From an uncultured Lachnospiraceae bacterium (lineage in GTDB: Bacteria; Bacillota; Clostridia; Lachnospirales; Lachnospiraceae), in contig CANQUH010000011.1 in the NCBI GenBank assembly GCA_947626965.1, forward strand, positions 1-44,950: a stretch of 44,950 nt of DNA, given 5' to 3'. The number at the start of each line of letters is the position of its first letter. Positions within the stretch are counted from its first letter, which is position 1. A program made the translations under genes and the position numbers. Of the stretch, positions 14,884 through 28,200 are shown piece after piece. The notes below the pieces were generated by a model, which was not told the DNA's origin, searched no databases, and was given only the letters and a program-made list of their open reading frames with translations.

Positions 14884-14907
14884 ATGGAAAGAGATAAAGG
14901 CGGATAA
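14884..14907 (+). CDS. Seven-codon leader reading frame
   Basis: ATG at 14884 with a perfect AAGGAGG at 14868-14874 opens a frame encoding MERDKGG and a stop, 82 nt ahead of the adhesin start. It has a better ribosome site than the adhesin itself. It may be a regulatory leader peptide or an accident. Confidence 0.3.
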   Translation: MERDKGG

Positions 14908-14989
14908 TCATAACTGCAGGGGGACTGCAGAAGTATCTTGGGGGCAACAAGACAGTACAGAGAACAAGAAAGGCAGAAAGGTGTTGATT

Positions 14990-15157
14990 ATGAAGAAAAA
15001 TAATCGTTGGAGAAGAATCATCGCCATGACGCTGGCAGTATGCATGATGCTGACCTCAAACGGAATTATTTCACTCGCCGACAGCTTTTTTGGCGCTGTG
15101 ACGGATAAGGGAGACCAGCAGGGCGATAATCTTTCGGGGGGGGTAATCCAGAATTAA
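14990..15157 (+). CDS. Signal peptide of the giant adhesin (separate frame in this state)
   Basis: The frame starts MKKNNRWRRIIAMTLAVCMM and continues LTSNGIISLADS, a long Gram-positive type signal peptide with a KNNRWRR basic start. AAAGGTG at 14977-14983 is 6 nt before the ATG. It reaches a run of eight G at 15136-15143 and stops at 15157. The adhesin body is in the next frame and has no export signal of its own. With nine G the signal peptide would be continuous with it (14990-31005, 5,338 residues). An earlier in-frame start at 14858 gives a charged, non-signal N-terminus and is rejected. Confidence 0.8.
   Translation: MKKNNRWRRIIAMTLAVCMMLTSNGIISLADSFFGAVTDKGDQQGDNLSGGVIQN
15136..15143 (+). 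repeat. Homopolymeric tract of eight G at the frame junction
   Basis: The run of G falls between the signal-peptide frame and the adhesin-body frame. The body frame is open from 15130, and across 15145-15174 it already encodes NPELRKVTFT, which belongs to the first repeat domain (compare VTFQ and VTFE starting the next copies). So the true coding frame must change at or near this tract. One added G, or two removed, joins the frames. This is the classic layout of a slipped-strand phase switch. Confidence 0.75.
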
Positions 15158-15162
15158 GGAAA

Positions 15163-16290
15163 GTTACCTTCACCATGGATGAGGGCGCGCAGGTAAGCGT
15201 AGACGGAGAAAATATTGCAGACAATGGAACGGCAATGGCCCAGGATGGCAAAATTGTCTTTTCGGCGTGGGCAAAGGACGGCTATGAGATTACCAGCGTG
15301 CTGGTGGACGGCGAGAAGGACGCCCGCCACAATGGAGACAGCACAACGGAATATGTCATAGAAGGCATCAAGACCGACGAGACAGTGGTCAGCGTGAGCA
15401 CGCAGGCGCTGGATACAGAAGCATCGGAAACCGGGGAGGACTCCGCAGTAAAGAACGTAGTCACATTCCAGGTTGCTGAGGGAGCGGCGGTGACCGTGGA
15501 CGGCGAAGATGTCGCGGACAACGGAACGGCAATGGCAAAAGACGGAACCATTGTCTTTTTTGCGTTTCCAAAAGACGGCTATGAGATCACCAGCGTCATC
15601 TTTGACGGCGAGCACGAAACGCGGAAGACAAGCGATGAGAGCGGGAACGAATACATCATCGAGGGAATCCAGACGGACGAGACGGTGGTCAGCGTAAGCG
15701 CGCAGCCGGTGGACGACGGGATCAGAAGGAACGTCGTCACATTTGAAGTCGCCAAAGGCGCGGTTGTGACCGTGGACGGCGAGAATGTCGCGGACGGCGA
15801 AACGGCGATGGCAAAGGACGGGACCATCATCTTTACGGCAGTTCCGGAGGAAGGGTACGAAATCACGAGCGTCATCTTCGACGGCGACCACGAGACGCGG
15901 AAGACGAGCGATGAGAGCGGGAACGAGTATATCCTTGAGGGGATTCAGACGGATGAGACCGTGATCAGCGTGAGTGCGAAGGGGCCGGAAGCTGAGGAAA
16001 CCGAGACCGAGACTGAGCCGGGAGCGGCAAAGAATGAGGTCAGCTTCAATGTAGAAGAAGGGCTCACCGTGACGTTAAATGGCGAAGATGTCACAAACAA
16101 GACGGTGGAAACGGGAAAGAAAAAGATCACATTCGAAGTAGAGCCTGAGGAAGGATATGAAATCGGGGAGGTTATTGCTGAAGCGGACGGAGAAGAAGCC
16201 GAAGTAACAGAGAACGGAAACGGAAAATATACCATTAAGGGACTTGCGGCGACCAATGAGACTCTTGTCAAGATTGCGTCGGAGCCGTCG
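15163..16290 (+). repeat. Four N-terminal modules of the giant protein
   Basis: Copies start at about 15163, 15460, 15736 and 16039. Each has a VTF strand, an EG-VTVDGE turn, NGTAMAKDG (absent in copy 4), GYEITSVIFDG, and IQTDETVVSVSA. Copies 2 and 3 share long stretches of nearly identical protein; copy 4 has diverged. The first copy begins upstream of the ATG at 15175, which shows that the ATG is not the true start. Confidence 0.75.
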
Positions 16291-19200
16291 GGGATTGCAC
16301 CGATCAGTATTTCAGGTCCGACGGCGGTAGAAGTTGGCGAGACGATTACGCTAGAGAGTAGTGAGAACAATGGGGACAATCATCAGTGGACCAGCGATGA
16401 TAAGAATATAGCAACAGTGGAAGGGAAAAAATCAACCAGTGGAGGCTTTTTGGGTCTTGGTGGGACAACTATTTATACTGGAGAAGTTACTGGTATAGCA
16501 CCTGGTGTTGTGAAGATTACGCATACGTATACGACGGGCTTTGAGAATAATCAGCAAACTCATACCGAAACTTATGAAGTGACTGTAAAGGCAGCAAGCC
16601 TGCGTACAGTTACATTCAATCATAATACTGAGGATAATGGTTATGGATCTGGTAATGCTCCAGCGAGTCGGTCAGTAAAAAAAGGCGGAACAATTACGTT
16701 GCCAGATCAAGATAATATGACGGCAAGGAACGGTTATGTATTCGTTGGGTGGAGTACAAATAACGGAGCTGCAACGGCACTAGGAGACATAAACAAGCCA
16801 GAGAATACAGCTGTTTATCCGGCTGGATCATCATATAATGTCGAGAAAAATATAACTTTATATGCAATATGGGCCAAACAGAATGAAAAAGCCACATTCT
16901 ATATTCGACTGGATGGAAAAATGCCTAAAGAGCCAGGAAACTATAACATAAGTGACTATACCAGTGGAATTCCAGTAAATGGTGCTTTGAAAGAAGGTTA
17001 TTTCTATTTTAATTCGCAAGGCGTAGATGCTCAATTAAATAAAGAGCCAACTGAAGAACAAATTAAAGCCGTGATAGATAATAATAGTCAGATTAATAAA
17101 ACATATAGGATAGGAACGGATTATGTCGTCTGGTATGTTATTAAATATCAATATAATGGACTATTTAGTGGATGGGGATGGCATGTCGATGGTGTACTTT
17201 ATACAAACGAGAAAGTAAGGCTTACATATGATGAAAATGTGTCGGTGGGTTACAGTTCTTATGTACAAGGCATACCGATGGGACAACAATATGATAAGAA
17301 TACAAGTGTAACTGTTGAGGGGACACCTACATGGCCGGGGCATACGTTTCAGGGATGGGCTCTGGATAAAGAAGGACCAGTTAAGTATCATGCCGGAGAT
17401 CAGTTTACTATTACGGAAGATACAGTATTGTATGCAATCTGGGATGAAATAACAACCAGTGTAACAGTAACGAAACAGTGGATAGATGGGAACAGCAGTA
17501 CACGTCCTGGGAATATCGAAGTACGGTTGAAACAGGATGAAAGAAATTATGGGGATGCTGTTATATTAAATAGTGAGAATGGCTGGACATATACATGGAG
17601 GAACCTGCCGCAGACAGACGAAACAGGTGAAAAACATGCATATACAGTAGAAGAAACCGCAGTACCCGGTTATAAAACCACATATGGGGAGTCTCAGACG
17701 AGTAGCAACGGAAATGTCTCTATCACGGTAACGAATACTAGAAATGATATTGATGCGAAGATTAATGTAACCGGAACAAAGACGTGGGTAGACGGAGGCA
17801 AGACGCATGATAATGCGACAGAACTGACGCTGACGCTGAGCCGAACGAGTGCGAAGGCCGGATCAGAGGCGGAGAGCGTAGAAGCGACGGCGACGTGGGA
17901 AGGCAATAAGTACACGTTCAAGGATGTAGCGAAGTATGACGCGGAAGGCTATGAGTACACGTACAGCGTAGCAGAGACTGCGATAGAGGGCTACGACACG
18001 ACATCGGCCGGCAATAACTTCACGAACACGATGTCTAACATCGGTGAGAAAACCAGTGTAACGGGCACGAAGACGTGGGTAGACGGCGGCAGGACGCATA
18101 ATAATGCGAATGAAGTGAAGCTGACGCTGAGCCGAACGAGTGCGAAGGCCGGATCCACAGCGGAGACTGTAGAAGCGACGGCGGAGTGGGACGGCAATAA
18201 GTACACGTTCGCAGATGTAGCGAAGTATGATGCGGAAGGCTATGAGTACACGTACAGCGTGGCAGAGGCTAAGGTAGAAGGCTATACCACGACATCGGCC
18301 GGCAATAACTTCACGAACACGATGGACGGCATTGATACGAAGATTAATGTAAGCGGAACAAAGACGTGGGTAGACGGCGGAAAGACGCATGACAATGCGA
18401 AAGAGCTGACACTGACGTTGAGTCGTACGAGTGCGAAGGCCGGATCCAAGGCGGAGAACGTGGAAGCTACAGCGACGTGGGAAGGCGATACCTACACGTT
18501 CAGTGAGTTGCCGAAGTATGATGCGGAAGGCTATGAGTACACGTACAGCGTGGCGGAGACTGAAGTAGAGGGTTACACTACCGAGCAGGTCGGCAATAAC
18601 TTCACGAACACGATGGATGGCATTGACGCGAAGATTGTCGTAACGGGCACGAAAACGTGGGTAGACGGTGGCAAGGAGCATAACAATGCAGATGAGCTGG
18701 AGCTGACGCTGAGCCGAACGAGTGCGAAGGCCGGATCCGAAGCGGAGACGGTAGAAGCAACGGCGACGTGGGAAGGCGATACCTACACGTTCAGTGGGTT
18801 GCCGAAGTATGACGCGGAAGGCTATGAGTACACGTACAGCGTAGCAGAGGCTGCGATAGAAGGCTACACCACGGATCAGGATGGTAATAACTTCACGAAC
18901 ACGGTAAATACCATCAACGACAAGATTGATGTAAGCGGCACGAAGACGTGGGTAGACGGCGGCAAAGCGCATGATAATGCGACGGAGTTGACGCTGACCC
19001 TGAGCCGTACGAGTGCGAAAGCCGGATCCAAGGCGGAGACGGTAGAAGCGACAGCAACATGGGACGGCAATACCTACACGTTCGCAGATGTAGCGAAGTA
19101 TGATGCGGAAGGCTATGAGTACACGTACAGCGTGGCAGAGGCTGAGGTAAAAGGTTATACAACGACATCAGACGGCAATAATTTCACAAATACGATGAAT

Positions 19201-22200
19201 AATGATGAGCCGGCTGGAAATAAAACCAGAGGAACAGTAGCTGACGAGTATAAGGTCACTGAAACACTGTCAGATGGCAGTACCAGAGATCTGCTGAAAG
19301 TTGGCGCTGAAGTTACTTATACCATTGAATACTATAATCATACCAACGAAGCAGCAAATGTGACGATTACAGATACTCTGCCGGCAGGTACAGAACTTGT
19401 AAAAGTTTCTGAAGGCGGAAATTATTCAGATGGTACAGTAACATGGACGATCAGCAATGTAGGACCATTTAAGAGAGGTTTTGTAACAGTAACGATTAGA
19501 ATCACTGAGGAAATATTAAACACTCCATCAGCAAATCCTGAAGTGACAAATGAAGCGAGCATTCAGGTTGGTGATGAAGACGAAATTAAAGTCAGCAGTG
19601 GTACGGACTATGTAGCGAAACCGGGTTTGACATCTGAGAAGAAGCTTACGAACGGAATGAATAAAAATGGAAGTGAGCGGAAGTTTAAAGCAGGTGAGAC
19701 AGCGACCTTTGACATCGTAGTAAAGAATACCGGAAACACAACGCAGTATGGCGTGGTTGTTACCGATACGATGGCAGGCGCGAAGATCGTGGCAAGAGAC
19801 GGCTACACGGTGAATGCGGACGGCACGGCGACGATCGAGAAGATTCCGGTAGGCAAGAGTGTGACGGTGCAGGCTGAGTACACGGTAACGCAGGATGACA
19901 TCGACAATCAGACGAAACTGACGAACACGGCTACAGTAAGCGGCGAGGGAACAACAACTGGTCCCGATCCTGAACCAATTCCGACAGAAGAGAGGAAACT
20001 GAACTTTGAAATCGCGAAGGAATTGGTAACTTGGCCGACTACTTACAAAGCCGGTGAGCATGTGGATTATCTGATTGCGGTAAGAAATACCGGAAACACA
20101 ACGCTGACGATAAACCTTGCAGATGTAATGGGCGAGACTGCTTATGATTTGAATGCCAAAGGGGTTCAGACTAATATGAATCCGTACAAGGGTTGTACGA
20201 TTACAGAAAGTAGTGAAGGCAGTGTTAAATTGGAAATGCAGCCAGGCTCAGCAGTGACATTCCAGTACAGCCATAGAGTGACGGAGCAGGACATCCTGAA
20301 TGGAGAACTGAAGAATATAGCTACAGCCACACCTGAGGAAGAAACGATGGCGCCAAAGTCAGCGGAAGTGACGGTTAAGTTTGAGAAGCCGAATCCGCAC
20401 CTGACAGTAGAGAAGAAAGTTACAAGTACTCCGAAGAACGGCAGCACGTACGCGCTGGGTGAGACTGTTGAGTACGAAATTACGGTGACAAATGACGGCA
20501 ATCTGACAATTTCAGATGTTACTGTAAAAGATGATTTGACCGGGTTAGAGCAGAAGGTTGGAGAGCTGAAGCCGGGTGAGCCTTATAAGGTTACAACCTC
20601 TTACACAGTAACAGAAGAAGATATCAGAAAAGGTTCTGTGACTAATGTGGCAACCGCAGATGGAACTCCTCCAAATGGGACAAAACTGGAAGTGACACCT
20701 AGTGAGGCGAAAGTTCCTACTGATCCCGTAATTGAGAAGATGACGGTAAAGAAAGAGATCGTCAACGGTGAGCATGAGTTTGGCCTGGGCGAAGTCATCC
20801 GCTATATGGTTACCATCGAAAATGAGGGGAATCAGACTAGGGAGATCGTCGCAGATGATACGTTCAGTCTGGAACATGCGAATGTTTACTTTGCGAACAG
20901 TGCTACCAAATACCATAAGGATGAAGAAGGGAACCTTCATATTAAAATAGCTCCAAACAGCAGAGTTGTTGTGACCTATGAACATAAAGTCACAGCGGAA
21001 GATATCGAGGCTGGCCAGTGGCTTAAAAATACGGTTACTATGAGGGAAGAATCCGGCGAAGAAATCGGAAGCGACTGGAAGGAAGCGAAGCTTACCAGAA
21101 AGATCAAGGATCTGTCTGTGGTAAAGACACTGACAAACAGTGGAAGCGGCAAGGACGGAACGTTCAAGGCAGGCGAGACGGCGACTTTTGACATTACCGT
21201 TACGAATAAGGGTAACACGATCAGGAGAAATATTGTTATCAAAGAGACTCTTGCTGGCGCAAAGATTGTAGAAGGCACAGGGTACACGATTAATGAAGAG
21301 GGCAGTGCTGTCATTGATGAGCTTGCTCCGGAAGAGACAGTCACTGTGCAGGCGGAATATACGGTAACCCAGAAGGATATCGATAAGGGAGGTCCTCTCT
21401 CGAATAATCTGTCTGTGGAAGCGGAAGGAGAACCTGATCCGAATGTCCCGACGGAGGATATCCCGCTTGAACCGAGGAATCCTGAGTGGTCAGTGGAAAA
21501 GACAGCGATTAATGAGGGAAGAGGTACAGCAGGCGGAAAATTCCGTTATGGCGAGACAGTACAGTACCAGGTTGTGATAACAAATAAAGGAAATACAACT
21601 CTGGATGGCCTGAAAATGAATGACGCTCTGTTTGGGGACGAAATCAACGTATATGGGGAAGGAGTCACCTGGAAGCGGAACGGAAATACACTGGTATTAA
21701 GCGGACTTGCACCAGAAAAAACTGCGGTAGTAACCTACAGCCATACAATAACGGAAGCGGACATCAAAAATGCCGCGGAAGCGGAAGGCAAAGTAGTGAA
21801 CACCGTGACTACAAGCATGGACAGAATCAGTGAAGAAGCGAAAGCGGAAGTTGGTGTTGAAGGAGAAAGGAGAAGCCTGTCTGCAGAGAAGAAGCTGACG
21901 AACAGCGGAAGCGGTAAGAACGGCAGATTTAAAGCAGGTGAGAAGGCGGAATTTGACATTGTAGTCAGAAATACCGGCAATGTCACACAGGGAAAAGTTG
22001 TTGTGGAAGAATTTCTGTCGGGCGCAGTGTTCGTCGAGGGTGATGGCTATCGCGTGGAAAACGGCAAGGCCATTATTGAGAAGCTGGCTCCGAAAGCCGA
22101 AGTGACCATAAAGGCAGAGTACACGGTGACGCAGGCTGATATTGACAATGACGAAGGCTTGAAGAATATCGCGTATGTAGAGGGAGATGAAGGAACAGAT

Positions 22201-25200
22201 CCAAGACCGAATCCGGAAGTTCCGGTTCCGAAGGAAGATCAAAATCCTGACTGGTCAGTGGAAAAGACTGTGGTGAATGAAGGCACGGCAGGCGGAAACG
22301 CGTTTAAGGTCGGCGAAGTGATCCAGTATCAGATCGTTGTGGAGAACACCGGGAATGTAACGCTGAATGATCTGGAAGTAGCGGATGCCATGTTTAAGGA
22401 TATCCACAATGTTAATGTGTATGGAGATGTCACGCATACATGGAGAGGAAACACTCTGATTGTGAATAATCTTGCACCTGGCAAGCGTGCAGTGGTGACT
22501 TACAGCTATACAGTTACGGAAGAGGATGTCCTGACCGGAAAGGTGGAAAATACCGCGACCGTAAGTGAAGGCGAAAAGAGCAAATCAGATGACGCAGATG
22601 CCAATACGGAAATTGCAGTAAAGGAGCTGTCTTCAACAAAGAAACTGACCAATAAAGGCACCGGCAAAGACGGAGCATTTAAAGCGGGCGAGACAGCAGA
22701 GTTTGATATTGTAGTGACCAACGACGGCAACATTACACAGAAAAATGTGATCGTGGCTGAGGCTCTTGAGGGAGCGGTAATTAAAGAAGGCGAAGGCTAT
22801 TCGATCAACGGAAGAGGTCAGGCAGTGATCGGTGAACTGAAGCCGGGCAAGTCGGTGACAGTGAAAGCGGCTTATACAGTGACGCAGAAAGACATCGACA
22901 GCAAAGCCGAGCTTAAGAATATCGCGAAGGTAAGTGGCGAAGGAACTACACCTGATCCTGAACCGGTGCCGATTCCGAAGGAAGAACAGAATCCGGACTT
23001 TGAGGTTACAAAGATACAGATGACTCGGCCGAGTAGCTATAAGTTGGGCGAGCATGTAAATTATCTGCTCAAGGTGGAGAACACAGGCAACATGACACTG
23101 AATCTGAATGTCAGCGATATCTTGGGCAATGAGACGGTGAATCTGTCAGTGGCAGAAGTCCAGATGAATTCTATCAGGAGCACATTTGTGGGTCACTCAG
23201 ATTCTGTAGTGCTTATAATGCCGCCGGGAGCAATCGTGACATTCCAGTACAGTCATACGGTGACGGAGGAGGATATCCTCACTCTGAATGGAGAACTGGT
23301 TAACACTGCGACAGCGGTGTTTGAAGACACGAAGAAACAGGCGGAAGTCAAAGTCGGCATTGAGACTCCGAACCCGCATCTGACGGTGGAGAAGAAGACG
23401 ACGAGCAGGCCCAAGAACGGAAGCACCTATGCTCTGGGTGAGAAGATCGAGTACAGCATTACCGTAAAGAATGATGGAAATCTTACCATTAAAGATGTTA
23501 CGGTGAAAGATGAACTGGTCGGAAAAGAATGGTCAGCGGGGACTCTCACACCGGGAGCAAGCCAGACGTTTACAGCAGAGTATGTGGTGACGGAGGCTGA
23601 TATCGCGAAGGATCCTGGTTTTGTAACGAATGAGGCAACTGCCGATGGAAAAGGTCCGGATGAAGAGCATGAGCCGGATGTTACACCTGGTAAGACTACA
23701 GATCCGACAGATCCGGTAAAGAAGGCAGTGACAGTTGAAAAAGAGATTATCAACAGCGGCAATACTTTCAGCGCCGGAGAGATCATCCGCTATCAGGTGA
23801 CGGTTCGCAATGAAGGAAACCAAACCAGAAATCTGGTACTGACCGATACCTTTGGCCTTAAGAATGCAAATGTTTACTTTGCGGATTTGAATGTCACGTA
23901 CAGCATGAATGAGGATGGTTCTCTGAACCTGAATCTGCCGGGCGGAACAAGAGCGGTTGTGACTTATGATTATGAAGTAACGATGCGTGATATCGAGCTC
24001 GGACCGGATCTTAGGAATACGGCTGTGGTAAGTGATAAGGATGGCGAAGCAGGACGTGACACTGCGACTGCGACGATTGTAGACGAAGTGAGAGAGCTTC
24101 TGCTTAACAAAAAACTGACGAATGCGGGAACTGGTGAAAACGGAACCTTCAAGGCAGGCGAGAAAGCAGAATTTGACATTACTGTCACGAACAACGGAAA
24201 CACCGTTCGAAATATCGAGGTGAAGGAGAAACTTGAAGGCGCCGTGATCGTGGAAGGCGAAGGCTATACAGTCGAAAATAACAAAGCTGTGATTAAAGGG
24301 CTTGCGCCGGGCGAGACGGTGACTGTAAAGGCAGCCTATACGCTGAAACAGGAAGATATTGATAACAATGAGACTGGGGAGTTTGCCAACATCGCGGCAG
24401 TGAACGGAGAAAATACGCCGCCTGCACCGATTCCGACGGAACCGCGGAATCCGGGACTGTCCGTGACAAAGACAGTGACGAATGCGGGTACGAGCGATAA
24501 GACCGGTGAAGATGGTAAGAAACTGTTCAAAGCCGGCGATACAGTCGAGTTTGATGTTGCAGTTAATAACACGGGCAATACGACGCAGGCAAGAAGAACG
24601 GTTATAGTTACGGAACAGATGGAAGGCGCGAAGTTTGTAAGCGACGGCAGCGTGCTCTACAGTGTGCTTGAAGATGGAAAGAAAGCACAGATCAATGTCG
24701 ATATGGTGCCGGGTATGCCAGGTATGCCGATAATCCTGAAGGCGGTATATACCGTTACACAGGAAGATATTGACGAAGGCAGACAACTTACAAATATAGT
24801 CATGGCTGACGGCGACAATGGTACGAATCCTGATCCGAGAGATGAGGAAAAGATTCCGACTGAGCCAAAAGAACCGGGCCTGACAGCTGCAAAGACGCTG
24901 ACGAATGCAGGAACAGGTGAGAATGGAGCATTCAAGGCAGGCGAGACAGCGGCATTTGACATCGAGGTAACGAATACCGGCAACACGACACAGAAGGACG
25001 TGGTTGTGACAGAGCAGCTTGCAGGCGCAGTGATCGTGGCGGGCGAAGGCTACACGATCAATGAGGCAGGCCAGGCAGTGATTGGAACAATAGCTCCGGA
25101 AGCGACGGTAACTGTAAAAGCAACGTATGAAGTGAAACAGGCTGACATTGATTCGGAGAATACGCTGAAGAACATAGCAGTAATCAGCGGCGGTGATCCG

Positions 25201-28200
25201 ACCGAGCCGGTACCAAATCCGGAAGTTGAGATTCCGAGAGAGCCGAAGAATCCGGGCCTGACGGCGTCTAAGACAGTAACGAACGCACCGGCAGGCGGTT
25301 TCAAGGCAGGCGAGACAGCGAAGTTTGATATTACAGTAACCAATAGCGGAAATACGACGCAGACGGATGTCGTGGTAGAGGAACAGCTGGCAGGCGCAGA
25401 GATTGTGGAAGGCAAAGGCTACACGATCAATGAAGCAGGCCAGGCGGTGATCGCGGAGATGGCACCGAAGGCAGAAGTAGTCGTGAAGGCAGCCTATACA
25501 GTGTCTCAGGACGATATTGACAATGATGCCGAACTGAAGAACATCGCACTGGTGAAAGGTGATAACGGAGAAGATTTAGATCCGACACCGGAGGTTGAGA
25601 TTCCGGAGGAGCCGAAGAATCCGGGCCTGACAGCTGCAAAGACGCTGACGAATGCAGGAACTGGTGAGAACGGAGCATTCAAGGCAGGCGATACAGCAGC
25701 CTTTGACATCACAGTGACAAACAGCGGCAACACGACACAGACCAATGTGACAATAAGTGAACAGCTCGCGGATGCGGTAATCGTACCGGGAACGGGTTAC
25801 ACGATTAACGAGGACGGTCAGGCAGTGATCGCGGAGATGGCGCCTGGAGCGGTGGTAGTTGTAAAAGCAACGTACACAGTGAAGCAGTCCGACATTGATT
25901 CTGTTGAGGAACTGAAGAATATTGCGGTGGTTAATGGAGACAACGGAGAAGATCCGGATCCGACGCCGGAGGTTGACATTCCGGAGGAGGATCAGAGGAA
26001 GGGTCTGTCCGCAGTCAAGACAGTGACTAATATTCCGGAGAGCGGATTCTTCAGAGCAGGCGAGACAGCAGAGTTTGACATCGCGGTAACGAATACAGGC
26101 AATACGACGCAGAAGGACGTGATTGTAACAGAGCAGCTTGAAGATGCAGTGATCGTGGCAGGCGAAGGCTACACGGTCAATGATGCAGGCCAGGCGGTGA
26201 TTGGAACAATAGCTCCGAAAGCGACGGTAACTGTAAAAGCGACGTATGAAGTGAAGCAGTCCGACATTGATTCTGAGGGTACGCTGAAGAACGTAGCGGC
26301 AATCGGCGGCGGTGATCCGACCAATCCGGTACCGGATCCGGAAGTTGAGATCCCGAAGGAACCGAAAGAGCCGGGTCTGACGGCTAACAAGACGGTGACG
26401 AACGCACCGGCAGGCGGCTTCAAGGCAGGCGAGACAGCGAAGTTTGACATCACGGTAACAAATACTGGTAATACGACGCAGACGGATGTCGTGGTAGCGG
26501 AACAGCTGGCAGGAGCAGAGATTGTGGAAGGCGAAGGCTACACGATCAATGAGGACGGCCAGGCAGTGATCGCGGAGATGGCTCCGGATGCGGTGGTAAT
26601 CGTAAAAGCGGAGTATACCGTGACGCAGGAAGATATTGATTCCGATGAAGAGCTGAAGAACATCGTGAAGGTGGAACCGGAGAATGGTCCGGATCCGGAG
26701 GTAACCATTCCGGAAGAGCCGAAGAACCCGGCGCTGTCATCTGCAAAGACAGTGACAAACAAGGGAACCGGCGAGAACGGAGCGTTCAAGGCAGGCGAGA
26801 CAGCGGAGTTTAATATCACAGTAAAGAATACAGGCAATATGACGCAGACGAATGTGGTCGTAGCGGAGCAGCTGGCAGGCGCGGCGATTGTGGAAGGCGA
26901 AGGCTACACGATCAACGAAGCAGGCCAGGCGGTAATCGCGGAGATGGCTCCGGACGCGGCGGTAGTGGTGAAAGCGGCGTATGAGGTAACGCAGGAGGAT
27001 ATTGATTCCAACGCGGAACTGACGAATATTGCGCTGGTAGAGGGAGACAACGGTACGAATCCTGATCCGGAACCGGAAATCACGATCCCGACCGAGCCGA
27101 AGAACGGCCATGTAACGATCACCAAGACGACAACGAGCACACCGGCAAACGGTGAGGCGTATGTCCTTGGAGAGACAATTACTTACAGCATCACAGCAGA
27201 GAACGATGGCAACCTGACACTGACTGATGTGGTAGTAACCGATGAACTGACAGGTGATTCCTGGACGGTTGGAACACTTGAGCCGGGTGAGACGAGTGAA
27301 GCATTTACAGCATCCCATGTGGTGACGGAGGCTGACATCCTCGCAGGAAGCGTGGTGAACGTGGCGACGGCGACGGGAACGAGTCCTGATCCTGAGACAC
27401 CGCCGACGGTTGTTCCGGGCAATACGGAAGACCCGACGGAGCCGAAGGACGGCCATCTGACCATCGCAAAGACGGTGACAGGCACACCGGAGAACGGTGA
27501 GGCATATGCCCTTGGCGAGACAATTACTTACAGCATCACAGCGACAAACGACGGCAACCTGACGCTGACTAATGTAGTGGTGACGGATGCGTTGACGGGA
27601 GACAGCTGGACAATCGCGGGCCTCGCGCCGGGAGCAAGTGAAAGCTTCACGGCAGAGCATGTGGTGACGGAGGCTGACATCCTCGCGGGAAGCGTGGTGA
27701 ACGTGGCGACAGCGACGGGAACGAGCCCGGATCCGGAGGAGCCGGATGTACCGGTAATACCGGGTACGGAAGAGATCCAGACGGATCCGAAGGAAGGTCA
27801 TCTGACGATTACCAAGGAAGCGGCGGGCACACCGGCAAACGGTGAGACATACGTTCTTGGCGAGACAGTTACTTATAATATTACAGCGGCAAACGACGGC
27901 AACCTGACAATCACAGATATCACGGTGGCGGATGAGCTGACGGGAGACGAGTGGACGATTGAGTCTCTTGCACCGGGAGCAAGCGAGAGCTTCACAGCCG
28001 CCCATGTGGTGACGGAGGCGGACATCCTCGCGGGAAGCGTGGTGAACGTGGCGACGGCAACGGGCACAAGCCCGGATCCGGATGAACCGGACGTACCGGT
28101 AGATCCGGGTACGGAAGAAGTGACGACCGAACCGAAGGACGGCCATCTGACCATCGCCAAGGCGACGACGAGCACGCCGGCAAACGGAACAGCCTATGAG

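Larger units (their letters stand above)
14489..14989 (+). other. Upstream region of the giant adhesin gene
   Basis: This AT-rich gap of 501 nt precedes the signal-peptide frame. It holds two promoter candidates: TTGACA at 14656-14661 with TACTAT at 14679-14684 (17-nt spacer), and a perfect TATAAT at 14808-14813 with a poor -35. A 7-codon reading frame with a strong ribosome site is at 14884-14907. Otherwise no gene is visible. Confidence 0.5.

Noticed and set aside
14858-14989. Earlier start for the adhesin signal-peptide frame
   Set aside because: The extra 44 residues are charged and would hide the signal peptide, and the ATG at 14990 has its own ribosome site.
15175-15177. ATG at 15175 as the true adhesin start
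   Set aside because: No ribosome site precedes it, it would remove the signal peptide, and it cuts into the first repeat module.
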